Assembly (NCBI GenBank): GCA_032173965.1
Contig: JAVUNC010000019.1
Location: forward strand, 11,457,234-11,521,233
Reading direction: 5' to 3'
DNA from: Sitta carolinensis
Lineage: Eukaryota > Chordata > Aves > Passeriformes > Sittidae
DNA length: 64,000 bases
The translations under genes and the position numbers were made by a program. This document shows, piece by piece, positions 1-12,965 of this stretch (positions are counted from its first letter, which is position 1; each line of letters opens with the position of its first letter). A model generated the notes under the pieces. That model saw only the letters and a program-made list of their open reading frames with translations, did not search any database and was not told the origin of the DNA.

Positions 1-1506
1 ATCTGGCCCTGTTTTCTGTAATGAGAAGAGGAGCAGAGGAGTGTGACCAGGTGGGTGCTGCTGACCTGGGGAAAAGGAATTCAGGGCAAGTGACCAGCTC
101 AGATGGGGACAGAAGGAATCACTGCCCCAGATTTGCAAAGTTTCAGCTATTTTCAGAACACAGCTAAGACTGTCTGCTTTTAATTCTGAAGCATAACTCT
201 TAGAGTCCTTTAAACTGTCAGAATTAAGAGAGGTAAAAGAAAAAAAAAGAAAACCAACAAAAAAGAAAACCTGGAATAAGGACAAAGCAAACAGGAATGA
301 ACATTCAGAGAACACTCTTGATATTTCTCAGTTTCTCATACTGGAGAGGAAGATAAATGCTAAAATCTTCAGCTTTCCTATTTCCAGCAAATCCTGGCTT
401 TGCAGGGGAGCACCATGGACCTACACATGTTCCTGATGTCCAGTATCCTGTCCATCCAGCCAGACACAGATGTGCCCTTGTTTGGGCCATCAAATCAATG
501 CTCTTACATTCTTGGAAAGCCTGGTCTCTCCCAGGCACATGGATCACGACCTCCAAGCCACAAGCAGCTGCCCTGGTTTTCCCTTATAATGCACATTAAG
601 GCACACAGACTGACAAGGAGGAAGGTGCCTAGGAATATGAAAGACTGAGAGGAATATCAAGGAATTATTAAAAAAACCCTACAAACCTATGTCCCAAACC
701 CATAAGGTTCTATTCCAGGTTTGAAATGCAGTGTGTACAGCTGAAGCCAGCTTTTCAGCCCAGCAAACGCTAAAGCACATGAGAAACCCTGGGAAGGTCT
801 GTGGGTTTCCCTCATGAGACACTTGACTGGAGCCAGCAAGAGGAGGCTGTGAATAGGACACAGCTGCTGTTTTTCTCCTCCCAGCAGACTCAAGTCCCAC
901 CTGTGGGATGCTGAATTTCTGAGCGCTTGCCCCCAAGCCCCGGGCTGGCAGGGGAGTTGCTGCAATGCTGCAGGCTGCTCCCAGATCCCGTGGCCTCCAT
1001 TTCCCATCTGCAAGGGCAAGATTTATGGGTGGTTTAGGTTTGTAGAAAGTCTGCAGAGTCCTGTGAGCGGGATGGTGCTGGCATGGCACCATGGCACATG
1101 GCACATTGGCTGTGGAAATGCTGCTCCATCACCTGAAGGAATATGCTACAGTGGGTGCTGGGAGAGAGTGAGTGGAGAGGTGATGCAGGCAAATTGGAGA
1201 GGCTGGGTGCCACACGCAGCAGGGCGAAGATTTCCCCCACTGGCCTCAGACACCTATTTTTAAACTATTGCATATGTTTCCTTTCATTACCAGTCATACT
1301 CATTTGCTTTGAAAGGAGGTTACAAATAAGGAGAAAGTCCCTCGTTAATTGACTGGATGATTTATTGCATCCTCCCTCTCTTAGCAGCCACACAGGCTTA
1401 AAAGCTGCATGAGGAATAGCTGCTCAGCTTTTGTTTGGAAATGAGCTGGGTGAAAGCTAACGTGAAGGAGATGGGAATGACCCCAGGCACTGGCTGCCTG
1501 GTTTTT

Positions 1507-1535
1507 AACTATAGACAGTTCTTCAGTCTATAGTT
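1507..1535. repeat. 10-bp perfect hairpin, 9-nt loop
   Basis: Arms AACTATAGAC (1507-1516) and GTCTATAGTT (1526-1535) are exact reverse complements around a 9-base loop. In a plus-strand RNA the stem could be lengthened by five U-G wobbles (1502-1506 with 1536-1540). No function is evident. Confidence 0.7.
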
Positions 1536-3948
1536 GGGGGGGTCCCCAAAAATGAGGTTCTCCCTGGACTGTGCTGGTCACAGGTCAAAATCTATCCCCC
1601 ACTCTGTCAGCAACGTGTCTGGTGTTTACTCTGCAGCATCAAAACTTGCTCTTGCTTGGCACTTCTGAAAGATGTAAATACAGACAGGATAAGGGGACAG
1701 AGATTTTCTAAAATCATTTACAGGCACTTTTTCAATGCACAGAAGTAGCCTTACTCTCTGCTAACCCAGAGGACAACTTGTGATGCCCTTAAAGTCAGTC
1801 CCAACAAGTGATTTAGCAAACGGGTTTCAAGATGCTTTCAGAAAGGCCAGAAAGTACCACGGAGAATTGGGCTTCCCTGGTAGTGAGAGAGGGGGAGGAA
1901 AACGGTAAAAAAAGTCTAAAGGAATAGGAAAAAGAGTATGAGGAGTAACATAATGTAATGGAGAAGGGAATAAAGAAGCGAAAGTGGAAAAAAAAGTTTT
2001 AAACAAGCTTAAAAAGCCATCAAGGGAACAGAAAATAAAATGAACCCCTGATCTCCAACAAGGTGTTCAAATGTCTTGGTTCTGGGTATGAACAGAAGAG
2101 CTTAGACAGGCTGTCCAGAGGGATATTATTTGGAGCAGCTTGCTGGCTTTCCCTAGAGTTTAATAATAGCAACTGTATTTATACGACTAAAATGTTTTTG
2201 TTAAAAGGCTAAGTACTGGTATGTCATGCTAGTCACTTTAATTTAAAATAAATTCTAAAAGTTCTCACTGGAAAGGCTTGCAGCTAACTATAAATATATG
2301 TAATATGCTGATGGATTTTTTTTAAAAGCAAATTTATTCTTCTTCAGAGGTACTGAATTGCACAACTGCATTTCTGTGGCACAAATTTTCAGGGGCCTCA
2401 GGAGTCAGGATTTCTAACAGATCTGGCTGCATTTTTATTTTTTTTTTAGCCCTACTGCATATAGTGGCAGCTCTGGATGGTTTGATGTGGGTTTTTGATG
2501 CATGAAGAGATTCAAAGAGATCGGTGAGAGAGAGAGATAAAGGGAAAAATGAAAAAGGAAGAGTCCTGGGCAAGGTGACAGCACTTTTCATCCCTATTAC
2601 TCTGAGTGTTTGGATGACAAAAGTCCACATTTTTGCACTTCCTTTCCTTCCTTTCCCTGGGAAGTCATCGCTGGTGGCCAACAGAGAGCAGAGACCAGGT
2701 GAATCCTTTGGCAAAGAGTGCCAATCCCACCTCCTGTGCCCTGTGTGGGCACAGCAGCAGGTTGCCCTTTGCAAGGACCGCTTCCATCTCCTCCGCAAGC
2801 CTCAGGATGCATTTCAAGCCCCAGCTCCTGTAAGCTGGCCCAGCCTTGGCCAGCAGCACCCTACCAGCAAGGAGAAAGCAACCAGGCAGGGTCAGGACTG
2901 CAGAAGCAGTGCTGTTGAGTCCCTCACCCAGGACTCCAGCTCCCAGTGGGCTCTCTCCATCCCCCTGGGACACGCTCCATCCACCGGCCTCCGCCAGGAG
3001 CGATGTTTCCATTGCAGTTGTGTAAAGGGTAATCACGGTGAATTCCTTAGAAGGGGCTGAAGTCAGCCTGCTACCAGATAGCAGGAAATATTTATAACAA
3101 TCACTTCCAACTGCAGCCTTTCATTTGAAATCTAAACAGAAAGCTGAAATCCCAGGCCTGTAAGTTGATACCTTGGCTATATATGGTCAAAGAACTCCAT
3201 GGGGGAGAAAAAGATGCTAAGTCCCCAGCACTGCTCATACACAGGGCTCCAAGAAAATCCATTAACCTCTGTAAAATTAGCAGGCCCATATCGTCAATTA
3301 GCTTTGAAGTACGATTGTCACACTGTTGCATTAAGAGCTCTGCTCTCCCAGATGTCTCAGCATGTCACACTCACAGCCACGTGTGCGGCAGGGCGCAGCA
3401 TTCTCTGAACGCTCAGAGACGGCCCCCAGCCCCGTGTGCCTGTGACTGCAGTGGGGAATGACAAAGCGCTGCCAACTCCTGCAAAGTTGTGGGGTGACCC
3501 CCTGCACTCGTGCAGGAAAGCACTGCCAGGCAGAGGCAGGGCATTTTACAAGACACAAGAACAGAGGAATGGTGATTTCTGGTATTCAGGCTGGCAAAAA
3601 AATGAGAGCAAAACCAACTCCTGCATGAAAAGGGACCTAGAAAATCACAAGGCATTGAAATGCATTGCTTTAGACTCTACTAGTGATTGTGACTGATCCT
3701 TTTTGAAGGAGTTCTGATAGCAAAAGTCCACATTTTACACTTTTTTTTTTATGCTATTTTTTTAAAACTCCCACCACACGTCCTTCTGCAGCAGCAGGAA
3801 ATGAACTGCAGAGCTTTACTCACAGAGGTGCTTCCACACTGTGTCCCCCCTAGTGCAGAGCACAAGGTCCTACTTTGCACCCTGGAGAACGGGTGGCATC
3901 AAAGCATTCCCTTGTTGCCCTCCTCTGCTTTTACCTAATCAATTGCTT

Positions 3949-4137
3949 ACAGGAACAGGTTGCCCAGAGAAGCTGTGGCTGCCTATCCCTGGAAGTGTTC
4001 AAGGCCAGGCTGGATGGGGCTCTGAGCAACCTGGGATAGAGGAAGGTGTTCCTGCCCATGGCAGGAGGGTAGGACTGAGGTGATCTTTAAGGTCCCTTCC
4101 AAAGTATGTCATTCTGTGATTCTACAGTTCTATGATG
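3949..4137 (+). mobile_element. CR1 LINE, 3' end fragment
   Basis: The sequence follows the well-known avian CR1 3' terminus: the 'ggttgcccagagaagctgtgg' region, then 'ctggatggggctctgagcaacct', then the 'gatctttaaggtcccttcc' stretch. It ends in short repeats of the ATTCTGTG/TTCTATG type. It is 5'-truncated, as most CR1 copies are, and lies in the orientation opposite to SLC8A1 in intron 2. Confidence 0.92.
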
Positions 4138-7100
4138 TATGTTCAAAACCAGACAGGCCTGAAAAACAGCACTGCAGGCTTTTCTTACAGGGGGGAAGAA
4201 CAGGTGTATGGCCCCTGAAGAATCAACAGCTTTGACCTGGTGATATTAAAAGCTTTTTCTGGCCGAGACAATGCTGTTCACCACAGAGATGGCACTTTTG
4301 GTGCCATTTCTGCTCTCAGCCTGCTGCATGCAGGCTTCTAACAGCTCATCCATAACATTAATCTCAAACCAGTCAAGTGAATTTGCCAAAATGTATAAGC
4401 CTTGAGCTGGAGCTCACAATGCTTGGTCCTCATCAAGACATCAGCCTCTGCACAGGACATCTCGTAGAGCATTCTGACAGGCATGTGCCTCTGGGCAGCC
4501 TTCACTTTTCATTGCAGCTGAATGCCTTCCTACTACTCGCAGCTAAATTTCAAGAAAACAGCAGTGGACATCTCAATTAAAAAATAAAGATTATAACCGA
4601 AAAGTCAGTTTCCTTTTGTGAGATCTAACCCACTGTCTCAACCTGCTTATTGTTATTAAGCAAACAGCAGCAAATTCATTTCTGCATATGTCCCTGCCAT
4701 ATGGGGTGTCAAAACCATGAGAACCACTTCTATTTCAATACCAGCCCTCCTTTGTTTCTCTTTCTGTAACTCATGCTGTATCTCACAGGGTGTGATCATG
4801 AAAACATCAACCAACCAAATTTTGGTTTCTCTCAGTTCCAAAGCAGCAGAAACACCAGCCAGCTGTGACACAGAAAATGCTGAATTCTCAGGGTGGAAAC
4901 AACCACTGGACACAGCAAACCTCTGAGCAGTGACAGCAAATAAGGATATGCAGGCTTAAGAATCATAGCTTGAAACAGAACCACCACAACAAAGGGGGGC
5001 TTTGCTGGTAGTTATTATTTGTGCTAGTTGTTATTGTGTGGGCTGCATCAGAGGGCACTATTGGGCTTATCTAACCAGTGCTGGTGCATTCCCAGCAGGA
5101 GCTGATCCTGCAGGCAGCACCAGGCTGGACACACATCCCGATGCGGCCCGGGGCACGCACCACGGGGCACCGGGGTATCCTGATTTATATCCCAGTAAAA
5201 CACAGCTCATTTATTCATTTGTGGCCTCTGAGGACTAGGCCTGACAGGCACCAGTGCTTTCTGCAGGGAGCCTACAGGGCCAAGCCAGGAGCAGCATTTC
5301 ACCTGTGTAGGTGCACACAGCACATTTTAAGGCAGGACACCCCATGGTCTGAGGCAGGGCACAAGCCTCCTAACCCTGAGATCATCATACAGAAGATGAG
5401 CAGAGGAAACTGGAATGGCAGGACAGAGGGAAGGCTGAGCTTGAAATAGGGGAACTATGATGAAACACAAGAGGTCTCTGTGGGAAGAAGGGGTTTTCCA
5501 ACCTCAGAGGAGGACGAGGGGTAGTGTGGAGAGGCCTTGGTGCCTGCTGCCTTATGTGAGAGCCCCTGTGCTGCCAAGCCTCATTCCATGTGCCTCGGGA
5601 GCCTGGCTGCCTCTGCCCCCAGTGCACACTGCTCCCTGCCTTGCGTGCCACAGCCGGACACGTGGTGCTCCAAACTCAGCACAGGGAATGTGGAAGGACA
5701 AATCCGAAAAGAAAGGCACATCTGCCAGATATGCCCAAGCACAAGGCTGGAAAGGAGAAGGAGCTGTGCCCAAAAGAGCACAGTGGTATTTGCATGCAGA
5801 CTCACCCTCCCCAGCTGCAGGAGCAGCCATCTCCACTCATTCATCTGAATACACGATGTCCTCGGTAGAAATCTGTTACAAATATTTGTTGGATCTTCTC
5901 TCGACAATCTCAACAGATATAACCCAGGGGTTTAGCTACTGGGGAAAACTCTTCAAGTTTATCTGCAGTCTTTTATACTCCTCTAGACTTCAAAGATGCA
6001 CTGCCTCTGCATTTGGGATTTTTGAGATTTGAAAAGAGCTCCTTTGCCGGAAGAGCAGCCTCCCAAAGGGAGCAGTGGCCAGGGGGTTAGCCCTCCTGCT
6101 ATAAGGCATGCACAGCCCCAGTTGTGGCTCAGCTGGCTTCCCTCTGCTGCCACCCTTCCAGCTCTTCTGGCAGAAAGAAGGAATTATCCTTCCTTCACCT
6201 GGCAGGAGCTGCTCCCCAGGCCTCAGTGCCCACATCTCCAAGGCAAATGCACACCGGCCTCGTGTGCCCTGCCAATGCATTCCCCTTCCTCCACTTGGCA
6301 GAGTCAGGCCTATTAACAGGATAATGAGAAGAAAGAAGTACAAGCCTGACAAAAGCATCTCTGATGGGAGAATTTCAAAAGGCAGCCAGTTTCCAGAAGG
6401 CAAGAACTATTCTCCACATCAATTATCTACAGAGATGCAAGAAACTGGATGACAATGAGAAATTAGATAATAAAAGCTCTGATTTAACTCATTAAGTTAT
6501 GGCTCCAGGTATGTGTAGTCCCAGTGCATGCCAGATTTATTTATGCCTGCACTGCAACCACCTCTGGAGAGTGTTGCTACAAGGCACAGAATGACTGAGG
6601 AAGAAATGGAAGGCAATTTTGTTCTGCAGCTCAAGAAATATTAGCTATTTCCACCATCACAGCATGCAAGTAAACCTCCACCTCCCTCTCAGTGGAACCT
6701 GGAGCAATGTGACTGCACCCCCACAGCAGGACATGGCCCAGGGCCCTCCCAGCATTGTAAATCTCTGCAGGTCACTCATCGTTAGTGTTGCAATGTAGGT
6801 TTCTGTCATCAGGGACTGAAGCAGGCAAAAGTGACATTTTCTTTTGTACCAGGTGTTTACTCTAAAATACAAGCCAACACCACCTCTAAATCTATATGGT
6901 TTCTTCTCCTCCTGCTTTTTCAATGAAAAGCAGGTATGCTTCTTCCTCACTTTCACTAAGAGGAGAAAATGCAGCAAGGTACTTGTGGGGGAAATCCTCA
7001 TCCTAACATTTCCTCAGTTTCTGCTGTTGTAGGAATGACAACCAACAAACATATACAACCTCTGTCCCACAGGGAAGCAAGCCAAGTGATCTTCAGAGGC

Positions 7101-10100
7101 CATTCCCAGCAGCTTTAGCATATGTAGCTATGTTGTATTTGTAGTTTAGACCAATTTGAGATGAAGCCTTTCTCTACAGCCTTTTATGTTATAAACTGAT
7201 GGCCTCCATCTCAACCAAAACCTGCCTGCAGCCAGCAGAGACATCTCACTGAACAGTGAAGAAAGTTTGCTCAAATATCAAGGTCAGCCAGGCTGCTTGG
7301 ACCAGCAGGCAGAAGAGGCCCTCAGGAGACCCACTTCATCCCCACTGCAGCATGCCCACACCCTTGGGAGCTCCTCCCTGAGGGAAGGGCTTCCCCTTAT
7401 GGTGCCTTCCAGGCTTCTAAGGGTTTAAACTCAGCCAGTTAGTCCCAGCTTTGCTACAGGTGTGACATAAACTGCTCTGTCCCAGATCCTGCTTTGCCTA
7501 CAGCAGATTCCCACCACCCTGTTGCGTTAATGACACACTGCTCTTTCTGTGCTGGAAGTCATTAGTGCAGTGGTGTTGGGGAGATAACTGCTGCCAAATC
7601 AAGGCCCCTGCTCACAGTAGCTGGTGCAAAGAGAACTTCATTTTTAATGACCCAAATGCAAGCCTAAAGCTACCCGTGTTCAAATGCGTTAGCTGAGCTC
7701 ACCAGTTCTCCTCTAATTAGTCCATGAGTGTAAGCTCAGAAAGAAAGAAATGAATAAAACTTGTGCCACCAAGCAAAGGGCACTGCACCCTGCCAGGACT
7801 GGAGGGCAGGCACTGCTCCCCACTCCCCATGGGGGTTGGGGAGGTCACTGACACGTTGAGCTCCAGGTCCAAAACTGGCACGAGGCTTTGCTGCTGCCAC
7901 CTGCTCCTTTGCAGGATTTTCCACCACATAACTGGGGTGCTAGGAGCAAATCCTGACTTGCAAAGAGCTGTTGCACACGCTGCCTGACAGTATACACCTT
8001 CCCAATGTATGGGCTTTCACAGTGAAGTGGAGGTGCTGAAGTGTTGTTGCTTCACCTTCTGTTGCAGTTGCTGTTAGCAGGGTTTCTCAAAACACTTGGC
8101 CTGAAATGCATCCCCCCTGCCTAAGTTTCCAGAGTCAATGAAGGAAAGTTTGGTTCAAAATGCAAAATGAGTCTTCTGTGAGGCAAGAAATAAATAAAAA
8201 AAAAAAATCTGACAACCCCAAACTTCAATTAATTTCTTTAGACTTCTGAATCAGTTTATTCACCTAGCAGATTTCCTGAAAGGTAAATCTTTCTTTCCTA
8301 AATAATAACACTCACACAGATCAGTACATTTTTCCTCATGTGCAGGAAAGGAATTTTAAACCTCTGCTCTAGCTCGGAGGGAAGAGATTAACACAATATT
8401 AAATATGAGCTCTTCATGTTATCTTTTTTCTTTCCTCTCTCACATGCACTGCCTTGGCACCAAAACGCTGATGAATAGCAGGAAAATTCAGATCAATTTA
8501 GTTCTTCCTTTCCCTGACAAGTGATTTTTCTTGGCAAGGCTAGAAGTATTCTCTTCTCCTCATTGCTTTTACCTTTGATGCCTAATGCCAAGCCAGGGTT
8601 CTCCCTGCAGACACACTGAACATGAAACTTGATAGCTTTTTCAAAGTACCTGTTGCAAACCTGATCAGCACAACCTTGCCCTAAGTTTTGATGGGACAAG
8701 GGAGCTCTGAGGAGAACCTAAGCACTTTGCAGCTCTCAAGTGCTCAGCAGCAGCTAAGAGAGGCATTCATACAAACCATAGTGATTTTGGTCCCTTTTTC
8801 ACTTTTTCCTTTCACTCCTTTTCCAACTATTCATATTTCACCTTAGCCCACCTCATCCCCACAGATATATTTCCCTGGTTATCCTTTCACCTACTCTAAT
8901 TGCTGAGGCTCAGGCAGGTGCAGCCCCCAGGTACATGTGCACCTGGAGGTATTTGCATCCCTTTTGGAGGTGTCTGCAGCTGCTGCCTGAGTGAGCCCTC
9001 TACTCACACCCAGAGGAAAGGGCAATGGTGTGGATTAACGGTTGAGCTTTGCAATAGCTGCAGGTGACAAATGAGCTGTGCCTGTGAGGCAGAGCAGGGG
9101 CTGAGCAGCGCCACACTCCCTCTGATGCACAGGATTAAGTGCCTGTTTTTTAAGCCCCAGCAGTGTGACTATTTTCCAGCAGGCCTCTGGTTTATACTGT
9201 GTCTGTGCTTAAGTAGGTTGCTGTTGCTCTCCCTTGTCACTGGTGCTGACTCTACTCTTCTCCATTTCACACCAGAAACCCGAGACCCAGGCACAGTATC
9301 AGCGTGCCTGGCCCTGAGATTACAGTGATTGGGGGTGGAAATCAGCCCCTCTTATGCCCCACAACCATGGAAAGAGAAATTATTCTCATTGTGAGCAAGA
9401 CCTTTGCCTGTGCCCACAAAGGCAATGCACGTCTCCTCTCCCAGGCTTCCTCCCAGCACTGCCAAGCTTCTGGCCCTGTCTCACAGCTGGCAGCTAACAG
9501 CTTCCCAGCATCTCCCAAAAAATGCACATCTTCAGCAGGGTAATGAGCTCCCCAGGTTGAGTCTTTTACCGACTCCCCACAAATCACTGAAAGGACAGAC
9601 TGCTGGTTTGGTTCATTAGCAAATGTTTTGTGGAAATCTGTGTATTTGCAAGACACCAACATGCTCATTCATACTAATGCAGGAATACTTGAATTGAGAA
9701 GCAACTTAAGCCTTCCCCCTTTCCTTCCAGATCTAGAGGACTGGCAGCTGTGAGCAATTCCTCTCCCAAAGCATGGCAACTTCTTCCCTAGCACACCAAG
9801 GAACAGACAGGGCACACTAGATATTAGTTAGCATTTTTCTTAAGACCACAGCTTTTGGAGCCCTGGGATTCAACAAGAAATTTAATTTTCACCTAAAACA
9901 CAATGAGTGGCAGATGCCCTGAGGTTTTAGCTATTGGCACAGCAGAGGGAAACATCACCAGGAAGGCTCAGAGAAATAAAATGAACCCCAATGGCATGGG
10001 CATCACTTTCGGGGCTTGTACCATTTTAACATTTTAAGCAGCTGTATCACCAGGGAAGGAAGCTGTTTGTGACAACATCACAGATGTGACTCATGGGCTT

Positions 10101-12789
10101 TGCACGTTGAAAGCAGAAAGGTCCTTTGCGGGCAGAAAGTGGGGGCAAAGGCCAGGTAACAGGTTGTTAAGGAATCTTTGCTGTCTGACCATTCAGGAAC
10201 CACTCTGGAGTCACAACTGCACCACCCAAGCCTTTCCCTGCTGGAACCAAATCCCCTTCACAGCAGGAGGCTCCAGTGAAGCCCCACGAGCCCAGCTTGG
10301 TTCCCACCACACATCACACTCAGAGTCAGACAAGATTCTCTCACCGGCTCAGTCCCAGGTTTCCTGCAGATGCCTGGTTCTTTTAAATAATGTGATCGAG
10401 GTGCAATCACACTGTTACAGCCTGAGTTGATGCCTCCAGGGTCACTGAAGGGACCCCTGGGCTTCTGCACCCTTGCAGTCTGTGCACCCATTCCCCTTGT
10501 GCTCTTTATGCCTCTTACGCATGATATGTCTGGGGTCTTCTGCTTGTTTATTTGGGTTCTATAGAGTCTCCAGGGGACTGGCCACACTCAGGCAGTGCTG
10601 CAGATCCTCATCCCCTTTGTCAGACATAGGGTTGGTGCCTGGTCATAGGCCCTTGATGAAGTTCCAGTCATTTCCCCCACCCTGGGCACAACCTGCAGCT
10701 CCCACTGCAGCTGCACAACAAGAAACCTGCACCAGGTGAGTTCCTCAACAAGAACAGGTGACAAGGATGCTGGAAAAGGAGCCCTAGCCTTTCACCTGTG
10801 CCTTTCAAAGCTACTGCCTTCAGAAGGTAGAAGCCCTCTGGCACTTTATATTTACAAATTAAAACAGGAACCACTTCCTTTGGCAGCCAAGTCTGAACTA
10901 AAAGCCTTCCTTAAAGGTTTGAAGATGCTGAGGAAGAGAATTTTGGATAACTTGCGTCTGGTTCTGCGGTTCTAATCCGTCAAATGACATGAACCCATCC
11001 AAGCTTTCCCTCGTGGTGATTCTGATTAACACCCAGCAGCAGCCACGGGATGAGAGCAGCTGCTGCAGTCCACAAAGCTTGCTGGCTCAGCTGGCACAGC
11101 TGAACAGGGAATGTTTGAGCACAAGGCAGGCACTCTGCAGGGAAACCAGACTGCCCTCCTGGCTTGAAGAGGACAGGTGAAAGGATCAGAAGTCAGGGAC
11201 TATGCAGCAAAGGAGCAGGGAGGGGAAGTAGCTGCTTTACTGACTAGAGGGAGCTTGTAGGCAAATAACCTAAGATAACTTCACAGGACTTGTGGAGCAA
11301 AGGGGAACATTGGCATGGTGTTCCCTAGAGATTCTAGGATACCCCTGGCTGGCAGGCACAGGGGCAGGAGATTGTTCTCCTGCACACTGGGAGAAAAGGG
11401 CACAAAGGTTGTTTCTCAGACCAAGTATTTACAGCCATCTCTGACTTCCCTTACATTCTCAGATTTGCCATTCCTTGTGTAGGTGCCTGCAATGGTCTTG
11501 TCTAGCTGCATCTAGGAGCAAAGCAATCTCCCTTTCTGTTCCCAAGAATTGGTTCCCATTACCTGCTCTAGGAGAGGGAGGACATCATGCAGGAATAAGG
11601 AGGTGATGGTCCAAGGGAATTTTCCTAGCTCTTCTCTTCAGGTGTGTTTCCCAGGTGAAGATTGATAAGCATAGCCCCTAGCCTACTGCTGCCTTCAGAT
11701 TTGTTCATTAGCACCTTTGTGAGGGCTTTCCAGGACTGCCAGTTCTCAGGGGGATGAGATACGGTGTTTTAATTGTATATAATTAAATACTGCTCCCTTA
11801 TCTAGATTTCAAAGTTTACTGTTGGGGCTTCAGTACCGATGCTCTCTTCCCCTCTAATTAGCTTCCTTAATCTGTGCAGCTTTGTTTCTTCCCCCACGGG
11901 GACAGGGCTCTCCTGCAAGGAAGCTTGGATTGCATCTGATTATTAGCAGAGGAGTATATCTGCCCCTGCCCCAGATATCCCTTGAGAACGAGGAGCCCAG
12001 AGTGGGCAGCCACAGGCTGTGCAGGTTCCACGTGTGCATTTAGTCCTTCTGCTCCAACTGTAGGTTGCTTTGCTTGTTATCCCATCACAGGTTCATGGCA
12101 GAAAACACTGCAGGACAAGGGCCCACCTGGTTGAAGTGCAACTCAGATGATGAACACTTTTGCCTGGCTAGCACATAACAAGAGGAGAGAAAGAGTTCCC
12201 AAGGCCTCATCTGATCCAATGTGTATTAAAAGAGACAATACACCTGATACCTTCAGTCAGTTTTTGGGCAGTGCCTTCTAAGTTGTCTTCTGCTGTTGAC
12301 AGAGGCCACCCACTCCCCCAAAGAGAGAGCACAAGGATGGTTACTCTCCTCTGGAATATCTTCAGGGTGGCATCTGTCTCATTCATTGCAAGAGCACAGT
12401 GTCGTGAGCTCAGATTTGGCTGCCAGGTCACAATGACACCTCACTACTTGGTTGTTCCCCTCCCACCTGACTTTGTGTTTATGACTATTCTTACACAAGC
12501 ACTTTACAGTGTCTTGCTTCTGTTAGGGCTAATTTACATCTCTGTAAATCCCCATCCTACCTCTGATAACGCTTTCAGACTCTATTCTCTTTCTATCTGC
12601 AAGCTAAAACACCAATTTTCTCTTTCCCATGTCCAACAAGCTCCTTTTCAGGACAAGCACCTACTGAACACCTTTTCACCCCCATCCAGTGACACATTTC
12701 TCTTTCCAGACAGATTAGACCCCATCACTCCAGTGGCCCATTTAGCCAGGGCTTGCTTATGACAGTGCTAAACAAGACAACATTAAAAG

Positions 12790-12965
12790 CCCTTCTGAAG
12801 CTCAGTGATATGACAACACTGCTTCTCCCTTACCCAAAAGGCTGGCATAAAAGGAAATTAGGTTGGCTTGATAAGATTTGTTCTTGACAAATATATGCTG
12901 GCTGTTATTCATCTCCTTGTTATCTTTGAGGTACTTACAAATAACGTGTTGATTTATTCTAGGCT
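12790..12965. mobile_element. Old dispersed repeat, probably CR1/L3-type LINE remnant
   Basis: The stretch around 'ggaaattaggttggcttgataagatttgttcttgacaaat' followed by 'atgctggctgttattcatctccttgttatctt' resembles an old repeat common in sauropsid genomes that I associate with CR1/L3-like LINEs. The assignment is from memory of the pattern only; the copy is diverged and its edges are uncertain. Confidence 0.4.

Noticed and set aside
2524..3060. A 178-codon plus-strand frame in intron 2
   Set aside because: No family resemblance; other frames over the same bases are also open, which suggests low stop density rather than coding.
12271..12762. A 163-codon plus-strand frame with a hydrophobic stretch
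   Set aside because: A single hydrophobic run without family similarity or gene context; considered chance.
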